A stretch of 64,000 nt of DNA from Petrimonas sulfuriphila (GTDB lineage Bacteria; Bacteroidota; Bacteroidia; Bacteroidales; Dysgonomonadaceae). The notes below the pieces were generated by a model that saw only the letters and a list, made by a program, of their open reading frames with translations, did no database searches and had not been told where the DNA came from. The stretch lies in assembly GCA_038561985.1 (NCBI GenBank), contig CP073276.1, positions 2,976,001-3,040,000 on the forward strand, given 5' to 3'. The position numbers and the translations under genes are program-made. Positions 17,100-27,253 of the stretch are shown piece by piece. Position 1 is the stretch's first letter; each line of letters starts with the position of its first letter.

Positions 17100-17121
17100 A
17101 AGGTAGGATTTCTCCTACCTT
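17100..17121 (-). terminator. Hairpin after NVEALA gene
   Basis: A perfect 9-bp stem: AAGGTAGGA (17100-17108) with TCCTACCTT (17113-17121) and a 4-base loop. It lies between the NVEALA stop at 17136 and the propeller start at 17078. On the minus strand it is followed by TTAACAAAT, a short U-rich tail only. It is likely an attenuator or partial terminator, as at 13490. Confidence 0.5.
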
Positions 17122-17135
17122 ATGAGATAAAGACC

Positions 17136-17498
17136 TCAGGTTATAGATGGACAATACCTGGCTGTGCATTGTTGATTTCCCCCTGATGCACAATCCGTTT
17201 TCCCATCACCATAAGTATAGGTAGCTGTTCCATCAGCTCCGATAGTCAAAGTGACTGATATACCGGCGATCGTGATACTAATTGTTGAGCCTGCCCTGCC
17301 TGTAAAAGTATATGTGCAGTCACCATCTGTCCTGGTCCACAATGTCCCTCCTCCACTTTCATCCTGCGCTAACGCCTCCACATTACTCAATGCCAAATCC
17401 GAAAGATTCGCATCACTTTTCATGCTCTGACTCACTCCATAGCCTGTGGCTACCAAGAGTGCAAGGGCAAATATGCCCGATAATAATTTTTTCTTCAT
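17136..17498 (-). CDS. NVEALA-family secreted small protein
   Basis: 120 residues from MKKKLLSGIFALALL. The first 44 residues, with the motif NVEALA at 39-44, are almost the same as in the 4767 protein. The remaining 76 residues are unrelated to it: a Gly/Thr-rich beta-like stretch (SISITIAGISVTLTIG) with four cysteines, two near the end. The upstream frame to 17540 is open, but only the ATG at 17498 gives a signal peptide start. It lies in the middle of the unit that begins at operator copy 3, after the DUF1573 gene, and has no operator of its own. Confidence 0.85.
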   Translation of the reverse strand: MKKKLLSGIFALALLVATGYGVSQSMKSDANLSDLALSNVEALAQDESGGGTLWTRTDGDCTYTFTGRAGSTISITIAGISVTLTIGADGTATYTYGDGKTDCASGGNQQCTARYCPSIT

Positions 17499-17556
17499 AC
17501 TTTGAAAAATAAAATTAGTGAATAAATTGATTGATAACAATCTCTTTGCAGAGAGT

Positions 17557-18432
17557 TTAATTTGTATTTCCTTTTAGCCTTATGATCAAGGGCGAATTAT
17601 CCATGTTTCCATAAATGGAAATAGTTCTGTTAAAATAACCTGAATCTTCGGCATTATAGGTTATTTCTATTTCCATTGACGAACCGGGTACAGTGGGTTC
17701 TTTTTTATACCTTACACTTGTACAACCACAGGATGCCTTGGTATCATATACAACAAAAGGCACTTCTCCTACATTGCGGATCAATGCGGTTACTTTTGTA
17801 GGATTACCTCGTTTCAGCGTTCCCAAGTTGAATTCCGTTTGATCTGCCTGAACGATTGTATTTTGTGAAGGGTATGTTACGGTATGGGCTTCCGGAGCGA
17901 CCCGTGACAAGTACATCTCCTTAATACGTGGATTATGAATTGGGTTACCGATATAGACAACTTTATTGTCTTTGTCCAGCAAGAAGCATTGAAAATCATC
18001 ACGAGATGGAAAACGATTGATAGCATTTAGCTGGTCTTTATCGTCGATGCATACCGGAATTGTGATTGCATCCCGTTTAAGCAGGTAGGTTAATTCCCGC
18101 ATGTCCTTCGGATGGAAAAAGAACAACACCGGTACGTTTCCGGATGTCAGGGAGTCCACTTCTGCAATAAACTCGCTCCATTTGTGGAGCTGTAATTTGC
18201 AACCCGTGCATCCCACGGAATCTACATACAGTAGAATTTTATAATCCGATCCTGGTATCCCATACTGTATAGTATCTTGCCCATAGCGTGTAAAAACCAT
18301 ATCCTCCGGGAAAATGATCTCTTTGTTCTGCCATTCTGTGACAATTTTAGCAATCTCCTTTTGCGAATCTTCTTTACAGGAGAATAGAAGAAAGTATGTA
18401 CCAAGCAATAATATAAAGAAATGTAATCTCAT
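17557..18432 (-). CDS. Lipoprotein with thioredoxin-like domain and DUF1573
   Basis: 291 residues. The lipobox is YFLLFSC. Residues about 60-190 look like a thioredoxin/TlpA-like domain with VDSVGCTGCKLQ (CxxC near 74) and VPVLFFFHPKDMREL. The C-terminal 90 residues are a DUF1573 Ig-like domain: FNLGTLKRGNPTKV, ASCGCTSVRY, EITYNAEDSGYF. It should be anchored in the envelope. It begins four bases after the stop of the propeller gene at 18437 and so belongs to one operon with 19489 and 18437. A role in thiol chemistry of the Cys-containing NVEALA proteins is possible but inferred only from location. Confidence 0.75.
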   Translation of the reverse strand: MRLHFFILLLGTYFLLFSCKEDSQKEIAKIVTEWQNKEIIFPEDMVFTRYGQDTIQYGIPGSDYKILLYVDSVGCTGCKLQLHKWSEFIAEVDSLTSGNVPVLFFFHPKDMRELTYLLKRDAITIPVCIDDKDQLNAINRFPSRDDFQCFLLDKDNKVVYIGNPIHNPRIKEMYLSRVAPEAHTVTYPSQNTIVQADQTEFNLGTLKRGNPTKVTALIRNVGEVPFVVYDTKASCGCTSVRYKKEPTVPGSSMEIEITYNAEDSGYFNRTISIYGNMDNSPLIIRLKGNTN

Positions 18433-18436
18433 ATTA

Positions 18437-19489
18437 TCAATGTTTCAATTTAAAGTTCACAATAGGTTGATTGGAATTTACGTCAAGAGCATATATTTCC
18501 CTTGTTTTCTCATTTACGTCTATACCGTAGATATAATGATCCAATGTGTATTTATAAAGCGGTTCCCCTTTCAACGAAAAAATATAGATATACTGTCCTC
18601 CGTCAATTATAGGTTGTTGCTGTTGTGCGATCTCTTTAAAGCTTCTTCCATGAAAAACGGTGTAAATATATTTATCTGTTACTTGTATGTCGCTGAATCC
18701 CATTATTCCCGAGGGAATTGCCATATCTCCTGATTCATTAAATTCCGGTTCTCCATGTGGTCCTATCTTTACAATATGGGTACTATCTTTTAAATTATAG
18801 ATTTCAAGTACTTCACCCAATTGGGTTACCATTGCAAGTGTTTGGTTATTGGGATTATAATCAATAAAACTTCTCCACGCCTGTGCCAATGCAATGTTTT
18901 CATTCTTACGTTTAAAAGTAGGTATTTTGCCGTGGCTGGATCTTATATTCCCATTCTTATCTATAACATGGAATCGATATTTACCCGAATAATCCGGAAT
19001 AATAAAACAAGAATCATCGTACAAGGTAAAATCCAGTGCACGGATAATTTCTTTATCCAATTGTGTCTCTTTTGCATTCTCCGGGTGACACATATCTTGC
19101 ATTGATATATTCGTTATTAGATGCTTATTGGCATCCAATCCCCACATCCTGCCATTGATCAACCTGAAATTCTCTGCCGAAAGAATTTCATTAGGAGCCT
19201 GGCCTCTCTTACCAAAAGAGAAGAGAGGTCTAAAGTGAGGATAGGTAAATGCGTGATAGAAATACTCAGGATGATGTAGATCCATTATTACGGCTAGGCT
19301 ATCTTGATGTCTAACCCTGAATGGATAACGAAGCATGACAGAATCTGTTTTCATCGTTTCTCCTAATAGAGAAATATTAGTTGAAAACGAGTCGTAAAAG
19401 ATTTTGTTTTTTTGTTTATTGCATCCTATGGTGCCGATAAACAAAAAAAGTATCACTAAAAATTGGCTAAGTGGCTTATACATATCCAT
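18437..19489 (-). CDS. BF3164-type (TolB-like) propeller lipoprotein
   Basis: 350 residues. The signal region ends in the lipobox FLFIGTIGC. The element LFSFGKRGQAPNEILSAENF is the family signature. Blade-like repeats follow, including IMGFSDIQVTDKYIYTVFHG and YIYIFSLKGEPLYKYTLD, which match the BF3164 lipoprotein pattern. The start codon shares its A with the stop of the NVEALA gene (TAATG), so the two are translationally coupled. This is the tightest case of the NVEALA-propeller pairing in the window. Confidence 0.8.
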   Translation of the reverse strand: MDMYKPLSQFLVILFLFIGTIGCNKQKNKIFYDSFSTNISLLGETMKTDSVMLRYPFRVRHQDSLAVIMDLHHPEYFYHAFTYPHFRPLFSFGKRGQAPNEILSAENFRLINGRMWGLDANKHLITNISMQDMCHPENAKETQLDKEIIRALDFTLYDDSCFIIPDYSGKYRFHVIDKNGNIRSSHGKIPTFKRKNENIALAQAWRSFIDYNPNNQTLAMVTQLGEVLEIYNLKDSTHIVKIGPHGEPEFNESGDMAIPSGIMGFSDIQVTDKYIYTVFHGRSFKEIAQQQQPIIDGGQYIYIFSLKGEPLYKYTLDHYIYGIDVNEKTREIYALDVNSNQPIVNFKLKH

Positions 19490-19710
19490 TAAATTTCACG
19501 AATGAAAGCAACTTTAGTTAAACTTTTTGGACAATCAAGACTTCCTGTTCCAAGACAATGATAATACCCGGAATTTTCCCCCGATGCCAATGCTTCAATA
19601 TTTGAAAATGCCAACTCGTTATTTATACAGATATGCTGTCTTTTCAAATTGATAATACATAGCAATATTACAGCCGTAAAAAAAATCGTAATTATCTTTT
19701 TCTTTTTCAT
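19489..19710 (-). CDS. NVEALA-like secreted small protein
   Basis: 73 residues. An N-terminal hydrophobic helix (ITIFFTAVILLCIIN) is followed by LAFSNIEALASGE, a variant of the NVEALA motif, and a short 25-residue tail with two cysteines (HCLGTGSLDC). It is the shortest of the four and the first gene of the long unit that runs to about 14658. Operator copy 3 lies 68 bases upstream, and the divergent regulator gene starts 200 bases away. Its stop overlaps the start of the next gene. Confidence 0.75.
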   Translation of the reverse strand: MKKKKIITIFFTAVILLCIINLKRQHICINNELAFSNIEALASGENSGYYHCLGTGSLDCPKSLTKVAFIREI

Positions 19711-19777
19711 ACTTTCTTTGAATCTTTTATTATTTCTCGTAAAAATATAATTTCATGAAATATTATACATCTATCTT

Positions 19778-19797
19778 GACTCATTTATAACTCATTT
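19778..19797 (-). promoter_or_regulatory. Operator copy 3: 11-bp-phased direct repeat in the divergent region
   Basis: GACTCATTT starts at 19778 and AACTCATTT at 19789, 11 bases apart. The pair lies between the NVEALA gene at 19489-19710 (minus) and the regulator gene at 19910 (plus). It sits 64 bases from the presumed regulator -33 box. On the minus strand, a TATATTTTTA element about 30 bases downstream of the repeat may be the -7 box. This position allows one regulator to control both directions, including its own gene. Confidence 0.65.
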
Positions 19798-19860
19798 TTA
19801 TTAATTATCATATAATGAGCGCAATATATGATACAATAATCACCTTGAAATATGATAGAT

Positions 19861-19891
19861 TTTGTATACTATCCGTTTTTGTCTACCTTTG
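19861..19891 (+). promoter_or_regulatory. Bacteroidetes promoter and RBS of the regulator gene
   Basis: TTTG at 19861-19864 and TACCTTTG at 19884-19891 are separated by exactly 19 bases. This matches the Bacteroidetes primary sigma consensus (TTTG, N19, TAnnTTTG). An AGGAGG sequence at 19902-19907 sits just before the ATG at 19910, which is a strong site for this phylum and fixes the start. The 5' leader would be only about ten bases. Confidence 0.75.
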
Positions 19892-20790
19892 TTACTAAAT
19901 TAGGAGGCTATGATTTTCATAAATTCGACATATTCCAAGATAAATTTATATCTTATGGTTGCTGCAGGTTCTATTTTATTCCTGTCGTCAATTCTGGGAG
20001 TCATTGAATATAGGCAATCCGAATATAAATTGCGGCAGAAAATTTCGTCTTTATTTGAACAGTCAATCTACGAGGAGATCAAATTAAAGATGTCAGAAGA
20101 ATTTGTATTTATTCATAAGGGAAGTGATTTAACTTTAGAAAAAAAGACAATAAAAAATCAGACAATAGTAACAGCAGATACTACCATTACGAAAGAAGCT
20201 GAGGTAAGTGACGATTTGGATTTGGAATTACTTAAAAGTTCACAATCCTATCTATTACTTCGAAGGCGAATCCAGCCAGATACCTTACAACAACTATTCG
20301 ATTCCAAATTGAACGAGAATGGACTAAAAATAGCATCAGTAATCCTTGTACGGTACGACCATAATGTGCAGACAAGTGGTGATACTACGCAAATCCATGT
20401 TGATTATCGTATACCGGCTGTAAGGGGTGGAGTATACGGAGAAATTACTTATGAAGGATTAATTGATTATTCTCCTTTTACTGTATTTCGGTCGATGGCT
20501 AAAAGTGAGATTATTGTCCTTTTAACGCTGGAAATATTGATGTTGATTGCGATTTTTTATTTGTTTTTAAAGAAAAGTGAGATTAAACCTGATAAAATAG
20601 CGAAACGGGGGCGATATTATTATATCGGTGTGACGGTATTTGACATCCGAAAAAATGAATTGATCGGACAAAGGAGTGAAGTTATCCCTGTTACCAGGAA
20701 ACCTACTGAAATGCTTTTAATGTTTCTCAAAAGTGCTGATCATGTAGTCGAAAAAAGTGTACTTAGTCTCTCCTTAATAAATCACTTTTA

Positions 20791-22203
<1,413 letters not shown>

Positions 22204-22415
22204 TTATGCCTATTTTAAGGATCGACTACTTAAAGAAACACTTTGGTCTGATCATCCTTATACAGCCAATAAGAGTTTAATGAGTACTATCAATAAACTA
22301 AGAAATTATCTGAAGGACGTTGGATGTGCATTCAGTATCATCACAAAAAAAGGGGATGATTATTATGTACTGAAATATATGCAAGAAGATACTGAGGTTA
22401 ATGATACAGATACAG

Positions 22416-25400
22416 TTACTTTAATCGCTTCCCCTTCACCATCAGCAACGGTAGAAAAATAAAGATGCCGATAAAGGACATGATCAACCCGCCAATAGTG
22501 CCGGCTGCCAGCGGGAACCAGAAGCCTTCTTTCTGCGTGCCGACCAGAAACGGGATAAAGCCGAGCACGGTGGAGATGATGGTCAGGAAGATCGGGATGA
22601 TTTTCGCGTTCCACGCCTTCAGGTAAGTGCGCAGTGGAGAGAGGAGGGGTCTGCGTTTCTTTATCAGGTTATACTCGTTCAGGATATAAATGGCAGCGTT
22701 GATCGTTATGCCTGCAAGAAGGATAAACGAGGCGAAGCCGCCCTGGTCGAAGTTCAGTTTGAACCAGTAAAAGGTGAGGAAGATGCCGATAAAGGAAATC
22801 GGGATGATAAAGATAACGATGAGCGGTTGTTTGATCGAGTTGAACAATACAGATGAGGTGAAAAAGATGATCACGATCAACAACCCTATCAGTCGGTACT
22901 GCTTGTTGTCCTTACGGCCCCAACCCCAGTAGCTGTCTTCCTTTTCGGCTGTATAACCCATCGGGAGCCGCTTGTTGAACTCCTCGATCTCCCTTTCCAG
23001 TATTTTCCGTCCCTGCGTGTAGGAGCCGATATAATCGTATTGCAGTACCAGACGGTATTGCTGGTTTTCCTTTCCCACCTCTTGGGGTGCCTGCTCCCTG
23101 GCGATACCGGCCACTTCGTCCAGTTTATAGTAGCGATCGCCCACGTGACGCCCCAGATGCTGCAATGCCCAGATATCATATTCCCTTGCCTGCCTGCCGG
23201 AGAGGATGATATCTTCGTTTTCCCCGTCCATCACCACGGAGCCTGCCCACATATTTCTTGTAAAAACCGGTTGCAATGAAGTGAACAGTTCGCCGGGAAA
23301 AATACCCCGCACCGCAAGCTGTTCCTTTTTCAGGTCAAACGAAAACTCCTGGTAATCGTCCTTGTACCACGAAAAATTGGAGTTGACGATCACTTCCCTG
23401 ATGCGGCGGTTGGTAAGCAGCCGTTGTTTCAGGGTGTCCGTCCAGGCCGACAGTTCATCATAGTTGTAGCCATAGAGCTTTACCCTGTATTCTCCGGCCA
23501 TATCCCGGACATCATTGCTGAACCCCTGGTCCTGCAACCCGTACACGCCCCAGCTGCCGCCACCCAACTCAAGGGCCTTGCTGATCACATTGCTTTTCAA
23601 CTGGTAGGGAAAGCCGCTCTGCTCAGCTTCCTTCCTAAAAAAGACATTGATCGATGCACGCCGGGCATTGGGGATACTGGTCTGGAACTGCCGTATCTCG
23701 GGAAAACCGCTCAGGTAACGCTCCATCTTGACGACAAGGTCGTTCATCTGCGAGAGTGTGGTACCGTTGGGCATCGACGCGGTGATGGTGAGCACCAGTT
23801 CTTCACTGCGGCTGAAGTAACTTCCCTGATAGACCTTCTCCACGAACAACCGAAGAGTGCCTCCCAATGCCTTATCGGTAATCGGCTTTATTTTTTCCTT
23901 GTAGGTAGAACTGCCAAATATTTTATTGTATTTCAAGGCGAAAGGAGTCTCTTTCCCAATCTTGTCCGGGATCATAAAAACCGGCAACCCGAATAACAGG
24001 ACGATACATGTGAAAGCGATCCATTTCCTGCGGGATAAGAACAGGATCATTTTTTCATAGAATCGGGTGAGCCGGACGATCATCCGTTCGCGGGAGAAAT
24101 GGAGAAAACGGAAGTATTTCCGCTTCCTCTTCCTATTACGTCGCCGTTTTGTCAACCCTATGCGTTCGACTAAGGCCGGAACGAACAATAGTGCCACGAA
24201 CAGCGATACCATCAGGTTGATCATCACCACCGCCGCGAAGTCCTGCAGGTTCAGCCGTATCCGCTCGTCCAGCAGGAAGATCATGGACAATGCTCCGATG
24301 GTGGTGACCGTAGCGGTCAGGATAGGCATAAAGGCATTCCTGTCCCCCTTATGCATGATATGGTCCGTCATGATGATGGCATTGTCGATGATCAGACTCA
24401 GCGAGATGGTGATCCCGGCCAGTGAATATAACTGTATCTCCAGTTTGAACAGGTAATAGAAAATGACGGCGATAGCCAGGTCGACAAAAAGGCTGGCGGT
24501 GATCAGGAAGAGGTAACGCCCGTTGCGGGTGATCAGCAGCACGAAAAGGGTGAGAATCAACACGGTGAGCCCGATACGGATATAGATCTTGTCTAGTTCG
24601 GCCTGGATATAGTCGGTAGCATCGTAACTGGCGTGTATCTCGTAACCGGCCGGGAGCGATGCTTCCACCTCCCGCATCGTCCTTTTCACCTGTTCGTTCA
24701 AACGCAGCTGGTTGGCCGACTCTTCCGCCGTGAGGTTGAGGTAGATGGAGTTGAGCCCGTTGATCCGGTAATAGCCCGACGGTTCCCTTTCCGCATGGTG
24801 GACCCTGACCAACTGGTCCAGGCGGATAAGGGCGCCATCCCTGTTCGCCACGTGGATGACGGTGGGGTCGAACCGGTTCTCCTCGGCTGTGGATGCCAGT
24901 GTGACGCGGATCCATGACGGGGCACTGCCCTCTGTTTTTGTCTCCGCCATCCCCAGGAAATCGGTGGAGTAATACTGAGATACGGCTTGCATGATATCCG
25001 TCACGGTCACGCCGGCAGATTCCAGTTGCAGGTAGTCATATTCCAGTTGCCATTCCATGGGACTGGCACCGGTCACGTCGATCTTGTACAATCCCTTGAT
25101 ATCACTCAGTGCCGTCTTGATCACGTTCTCTGTATAGCGCTGAATAACGATGGGGGTAGCTGCCGAATTAATAGTGTAGGTCATGAAGGGACGGGCAGCA
25201 TTGTCATCGGGACGGTTTACGGAGATATAAGGATAGGTCACTTCCCGCGGGAGTTCCGGCCATGTCTGGCGGATGGTGGTAGATACCTCGAAACGGGCCA
25301 CGTCGATGGGCGTATGTTTGTCCAGTTCGATCGTGATGTTTCCCCATCCGTTTCCCGACGTGGAATACATATTCCTGATCCCCTTGATCCTGGCCAGCAT

Positions 25401-25601
25401 CGACTCCAGCCGGGAGGTGGCCTCCATCTCCACCACACGGGCGGAGTTCCGGGGCATGTTGAAATGTACCGTAATGCTCGGCAGGGTACGCGACGGCGCC
25501 AGTTTTACGGGCAGCAGCGGGACAAGCGCCATCCCCACGATTGCCAGGCAGACAAACGCGATGATGACCGTAAAGGAGGATATATGTTTTTTCTCAGCCA
25601 A
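22416..25601 (-). CDS. RND efflux pump, inner membrane subunit (second pump of operon)
   Basis: 1061 residues with the RND layout: TM1 near the N-terminus, a large periplasmic loop, TM2-6 (about 340-500), a second loop and TM8-12. The TM4 region has ISLSLIIDNAIIMTDHIMH with an acidic residue in the position of the proton relay. It is more diverged from HAE1/AcrB pumps than the pump at 27240. The Arg/Lys-rich cytoplasmic stretch after TM6 (TKRRRNRKRKRKYF) is unusual. It is the last gene of the minus-strand efflux operon, 25 bases downstream of the TolC gene. Its stop overlaps the broken regulator. Confidence 0.85.
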   Translation of the reverse strand: MAEKKHISSFTVIIAFVCLAIVGMALVPLLPVKLAPSRTLPSITVHFNMPRNSARVVEMEATSRLESMLARIKGIRNMYSTSGNGWGNITIELDKHTPIDVARFEVSTTIRQTWPELPREVTYPYISVNRPDDNAARPFMTYTINSAATPIVIQRYTENVIKTALSDIKGLYKIDVTGASPMEWQLEYDYLQLESAGVTVTDIMQAVSQYYSTDFLGMAETKTEGSAPSWIRVTLASTAEENRFDPTVIHVANRDGALIRLDQLVRVHHAEREPSGYYRINGLNSIYLNLTAEESANQLRLNEQVKRTMREVEASLPAGYEIHASYDATDYIQAELDKIYIRIGLTVLILTLFVLLITRNGRYLFLITASLFVDLAIAVIFYYLFKLEIQLYSLAGITISLSLIIDNAIIMTDHIMHKGDRNAFMPILTATVTTIGALSMIFLLDERIRLNLQDFAAVVMINLMVSLFVALLFVPALVERIGLTKRRRNRKRKRKYFRFLHFSRERMIVRLTRFYEKMILFLSRRKWIAFTCIVLLFGLPVFMIPDKIGKETPFALKYNKIFGSSTYKEKIKPITDKALGGTLRLFVEKVYQGSYFSRSEELVLTITASMPNGTTLSQMNDLVVKMERYLSGFPEIRQFQTSIPNARRASINVFFRKEAEQSGFPYQLKSNVISKALELGGGSWGVYGLQDQGFSNDVRDMAGEYRVKLYGYNYDELSAWTDTLKQRLLTNRRIREVIVNSNFSWYKDDYQEFSFDLKKEQLAVRGIFPGELFTSLQPVFTRNMWAGSVVMDGENEDIILSGRQAREYDIWALQHLGRHVGDRYYKLDEVAGIAREQAPQEVGKENQQYRLVLQYDYIGSYTQGRKILEREIEEFNKRLPMGYTAEKEDSYWGWGRKDNKQYRLIGLLIVIIFFTSSVLFNSIKQPLIVIFIIPISFIGIFLTFYWFKLNFDQGGFASFILLAGITINAAIYILNEYNLIKKRRPLLSPLRTYLKAWNAKIIPIFLTIISTVLGFIPFLVGTQKEGFWFPLAAGTIGGLIMSFIGIFIFLPLLMVKGKRLK

Positions 25602-25626
25602 AGCGATGTTTTTTATTTACCCGTCT

Positions 25627-27120
25627 CTATTTTCCCGTTATGCTCCAATTGAATGTATCCGCGATAGGCGTCCGTTTCTCAAAGTCGAACAGTGTGAGTT
25701 TGCGTATCTTGAAATAGCTCTGCCAGTAATTCTTTAGGGCGGAGATATAGTTCCGCTGCGCTTCCTGGCGCCGGTTGGTGGAAAGGGTAAGGCTGTTGAT
25801 GTCGGCTTTCCCGATAATGAACCGTTCACGTGTCTGCTCATAAGCGAGCTTGGCCAGTTCCATCGCCTCCTCGGCGCTGCGGATAAGATGCTGCTGTATG
25901 GTAAAGTCGCCCACGGTCATGATCACATCTTCCTCGAGCCGTATCTCATTCTCCTGGGCGGTGAGGCGGGTGATGTTGAGGTTGCTTTTCGCCATGTTGT
26001 AGCGCCCTTTCCTCACACCCCAGTCCACCAACGGGATGGATAGTGTGAGGGAGACGATATCCTGTTGCAACGGGTTGCGGTATGCTTCCCTGAAGGACTC
26101 CGCCACCTGGTTGAATCCCACGCTCGCGGACAGCCCTGCGTTGAACCACGACTCTATTTTTGCCCTTTCCACGGTCTGTTCCGATTGCAGGATCTGCTGT
26201 TCAGAATCCAGGTATTGCGGGTTGTTCTCTTTGGCCAGCATCAACGCCTCTTCTTCGGTGATGATTACCTCCCTGGGGTATCCGGGCAGTTTGAGGGTGA
26301 TGCGCGTGTCTTTCTCCAGGTTGAGGTATGCCGCCAGGGCGAACATTGTTCTTTTGAGGTTGATCTCCGCATTTTGCAGGCTGTTCTGTGCATTCACCCT
26401 GTCTAATTTCAGGGTGAGCAGGTCGGCCTGTCCGATTGAAGCAATCTTATGCTTTTGCTCACCGATGCGGTAGAGTGTGTCGGAACTGGCGAGGTTTTCC
26501 ACGGCCAGTTCGTACTCGGCTTGTGCCATGGCCAGGTCGAAAAAATAACCCGTGGCTGTTTCGGCTGTCTGCTCCAGTTGATGGATCAATTCTTTCTGTG
26601 CTTTCTCGTATTTCACGGGAGCGATCCTCTTTTCCCATTTGAAAGGGTTGTATCCGATCAGGTCCTGCCGGTAGCCGACACGGATGGGAACGCTGGAGAA
26701 CTGGCTGTAGGTCTGCTCGCCCAGGTTACGGATATATCCCAGCTCCGAATCGATGAAGAAGGTACCGCCGGTAATGTCCAGGTTTTGCTGTGCTGCCAGG
26801 TTGCCATAGCTGTAGAGTGATTGCTGGCGGCGGTAAATATCGATATTCTGTTCGGAGTCGTACCGGCGTGTATAGTCTCTGTTATAGCTGACGGGAGTCA
26901 GGTAGAGGGAGAGCGATGGCAGCCGGTCTGCCTTGAATGAACGGTATTCCCAGTGGCTGGCCATGTAGCTGTTCTTCGCCCGGAATGCCGACAGCGAACT
27001 GTCGTTTGCCAGTTGCACCGTCGTCTGCAGGTCTAACTCAATATGTGTCTGTTGGGCGAGAATGCGTGGGGAGTGTAAAACTACGCAGTACAGTATGAAT
27101 ATCAAAATAGAGTGTCTCAT
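25627..27120 (-). CDS. TolC-family outer membrane efflux protein
   Basis: 497 residues. A signal peptide (SILIFILYCVVLHSPRILAQ) is followed by two repeats of the outer membrane efflux domain, with long helices such as EQTAETATGYFFDLAMAQAE and ENEIRLEEDVIMTVGDF. It would form the outer membrane and periplasmic tunnel for the neighbouring pumps. It sits between the two pump genes, so both may use it. Confidence 0.85.
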   Translation of the reverse strand: MRHSILIFILYCVVLHSPRILAQQTHIELDLQTTVQLANDSSLSAFRAKNSYMASHWEYRSFKADRLPSLSLYLTPVSYNRDYTRRYDSEQNIDIYRRQQSLYSYGNLAAQQNLDITGGTFFIDSELGYIRNLGEQTYSQFSSVPIRVGYRQDLIGYNPFKWEKRIAPVKYEKAQKELIHQLEQTAETATGYFFDLAMAQAEYELAVENLASSDTLYRIGEQKHKIASIGQADLLTLKLDRVNAQNSLQNAEINLKRTMFALAAYLNLEKDTRITLKLPGYPREVIITEEEALMLAKENNPQYLDSEQQILQSEQTVERAKIESWFNAGLSASVGFNQVAESFREAYRNPLQQDIVSLTLSIPLVDWGVRKGRYNMAKSNLNITRLTAQENEIRLEEDVIMTVGDFTIQQHLIRSAEEAMELAKLAYEQTRERFIIGKADINSLTLSTNRRQEAQRNYISALKNYWQSYFKIRKLTLFDFEKRTPIADTFNWSITGK

Positions 27121-27216
27121 CTTTTTTAATTACAAATTACTAATTACCAATTATATGGAAATTAAAAGTAAAGTTCACTATCATATTTATCATGCGAAGC
27201 ATCTATCATTTTTAAC

Positions 27217-27253
27217 TTTCAATTTTCAATTTTCAATTTTCAATTTTCAATTT
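27217..27253. repeat. Tandem 7-bp repeat (TTTTCAA) over the end of the RND gene
   Basis: About five copies of a 7-base unit with the sequence TTTCAATTTTCAATTTTCAA and so on. It covers the gap after the RND stop at 27240 and the last codons of that gene (KKIEN and stop). A change in copy number would change only the final residues. Similar AT-rich material lies at 27120-27160. Confidence 0.75.

Noticed and set aside
24987-25652. A 221-codon plus-strand frame opposite the second RND pump
   Set aside because: It is antisense to a clear pump gene, has no start signal or family motif, and arises from GC-rich codon bias.
27217-27253. Possible CRISPR-like array
   Set aside because: The units are 7 bases with no spacers, and no cas gene is near. 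No CRISPR array was seen in the window.
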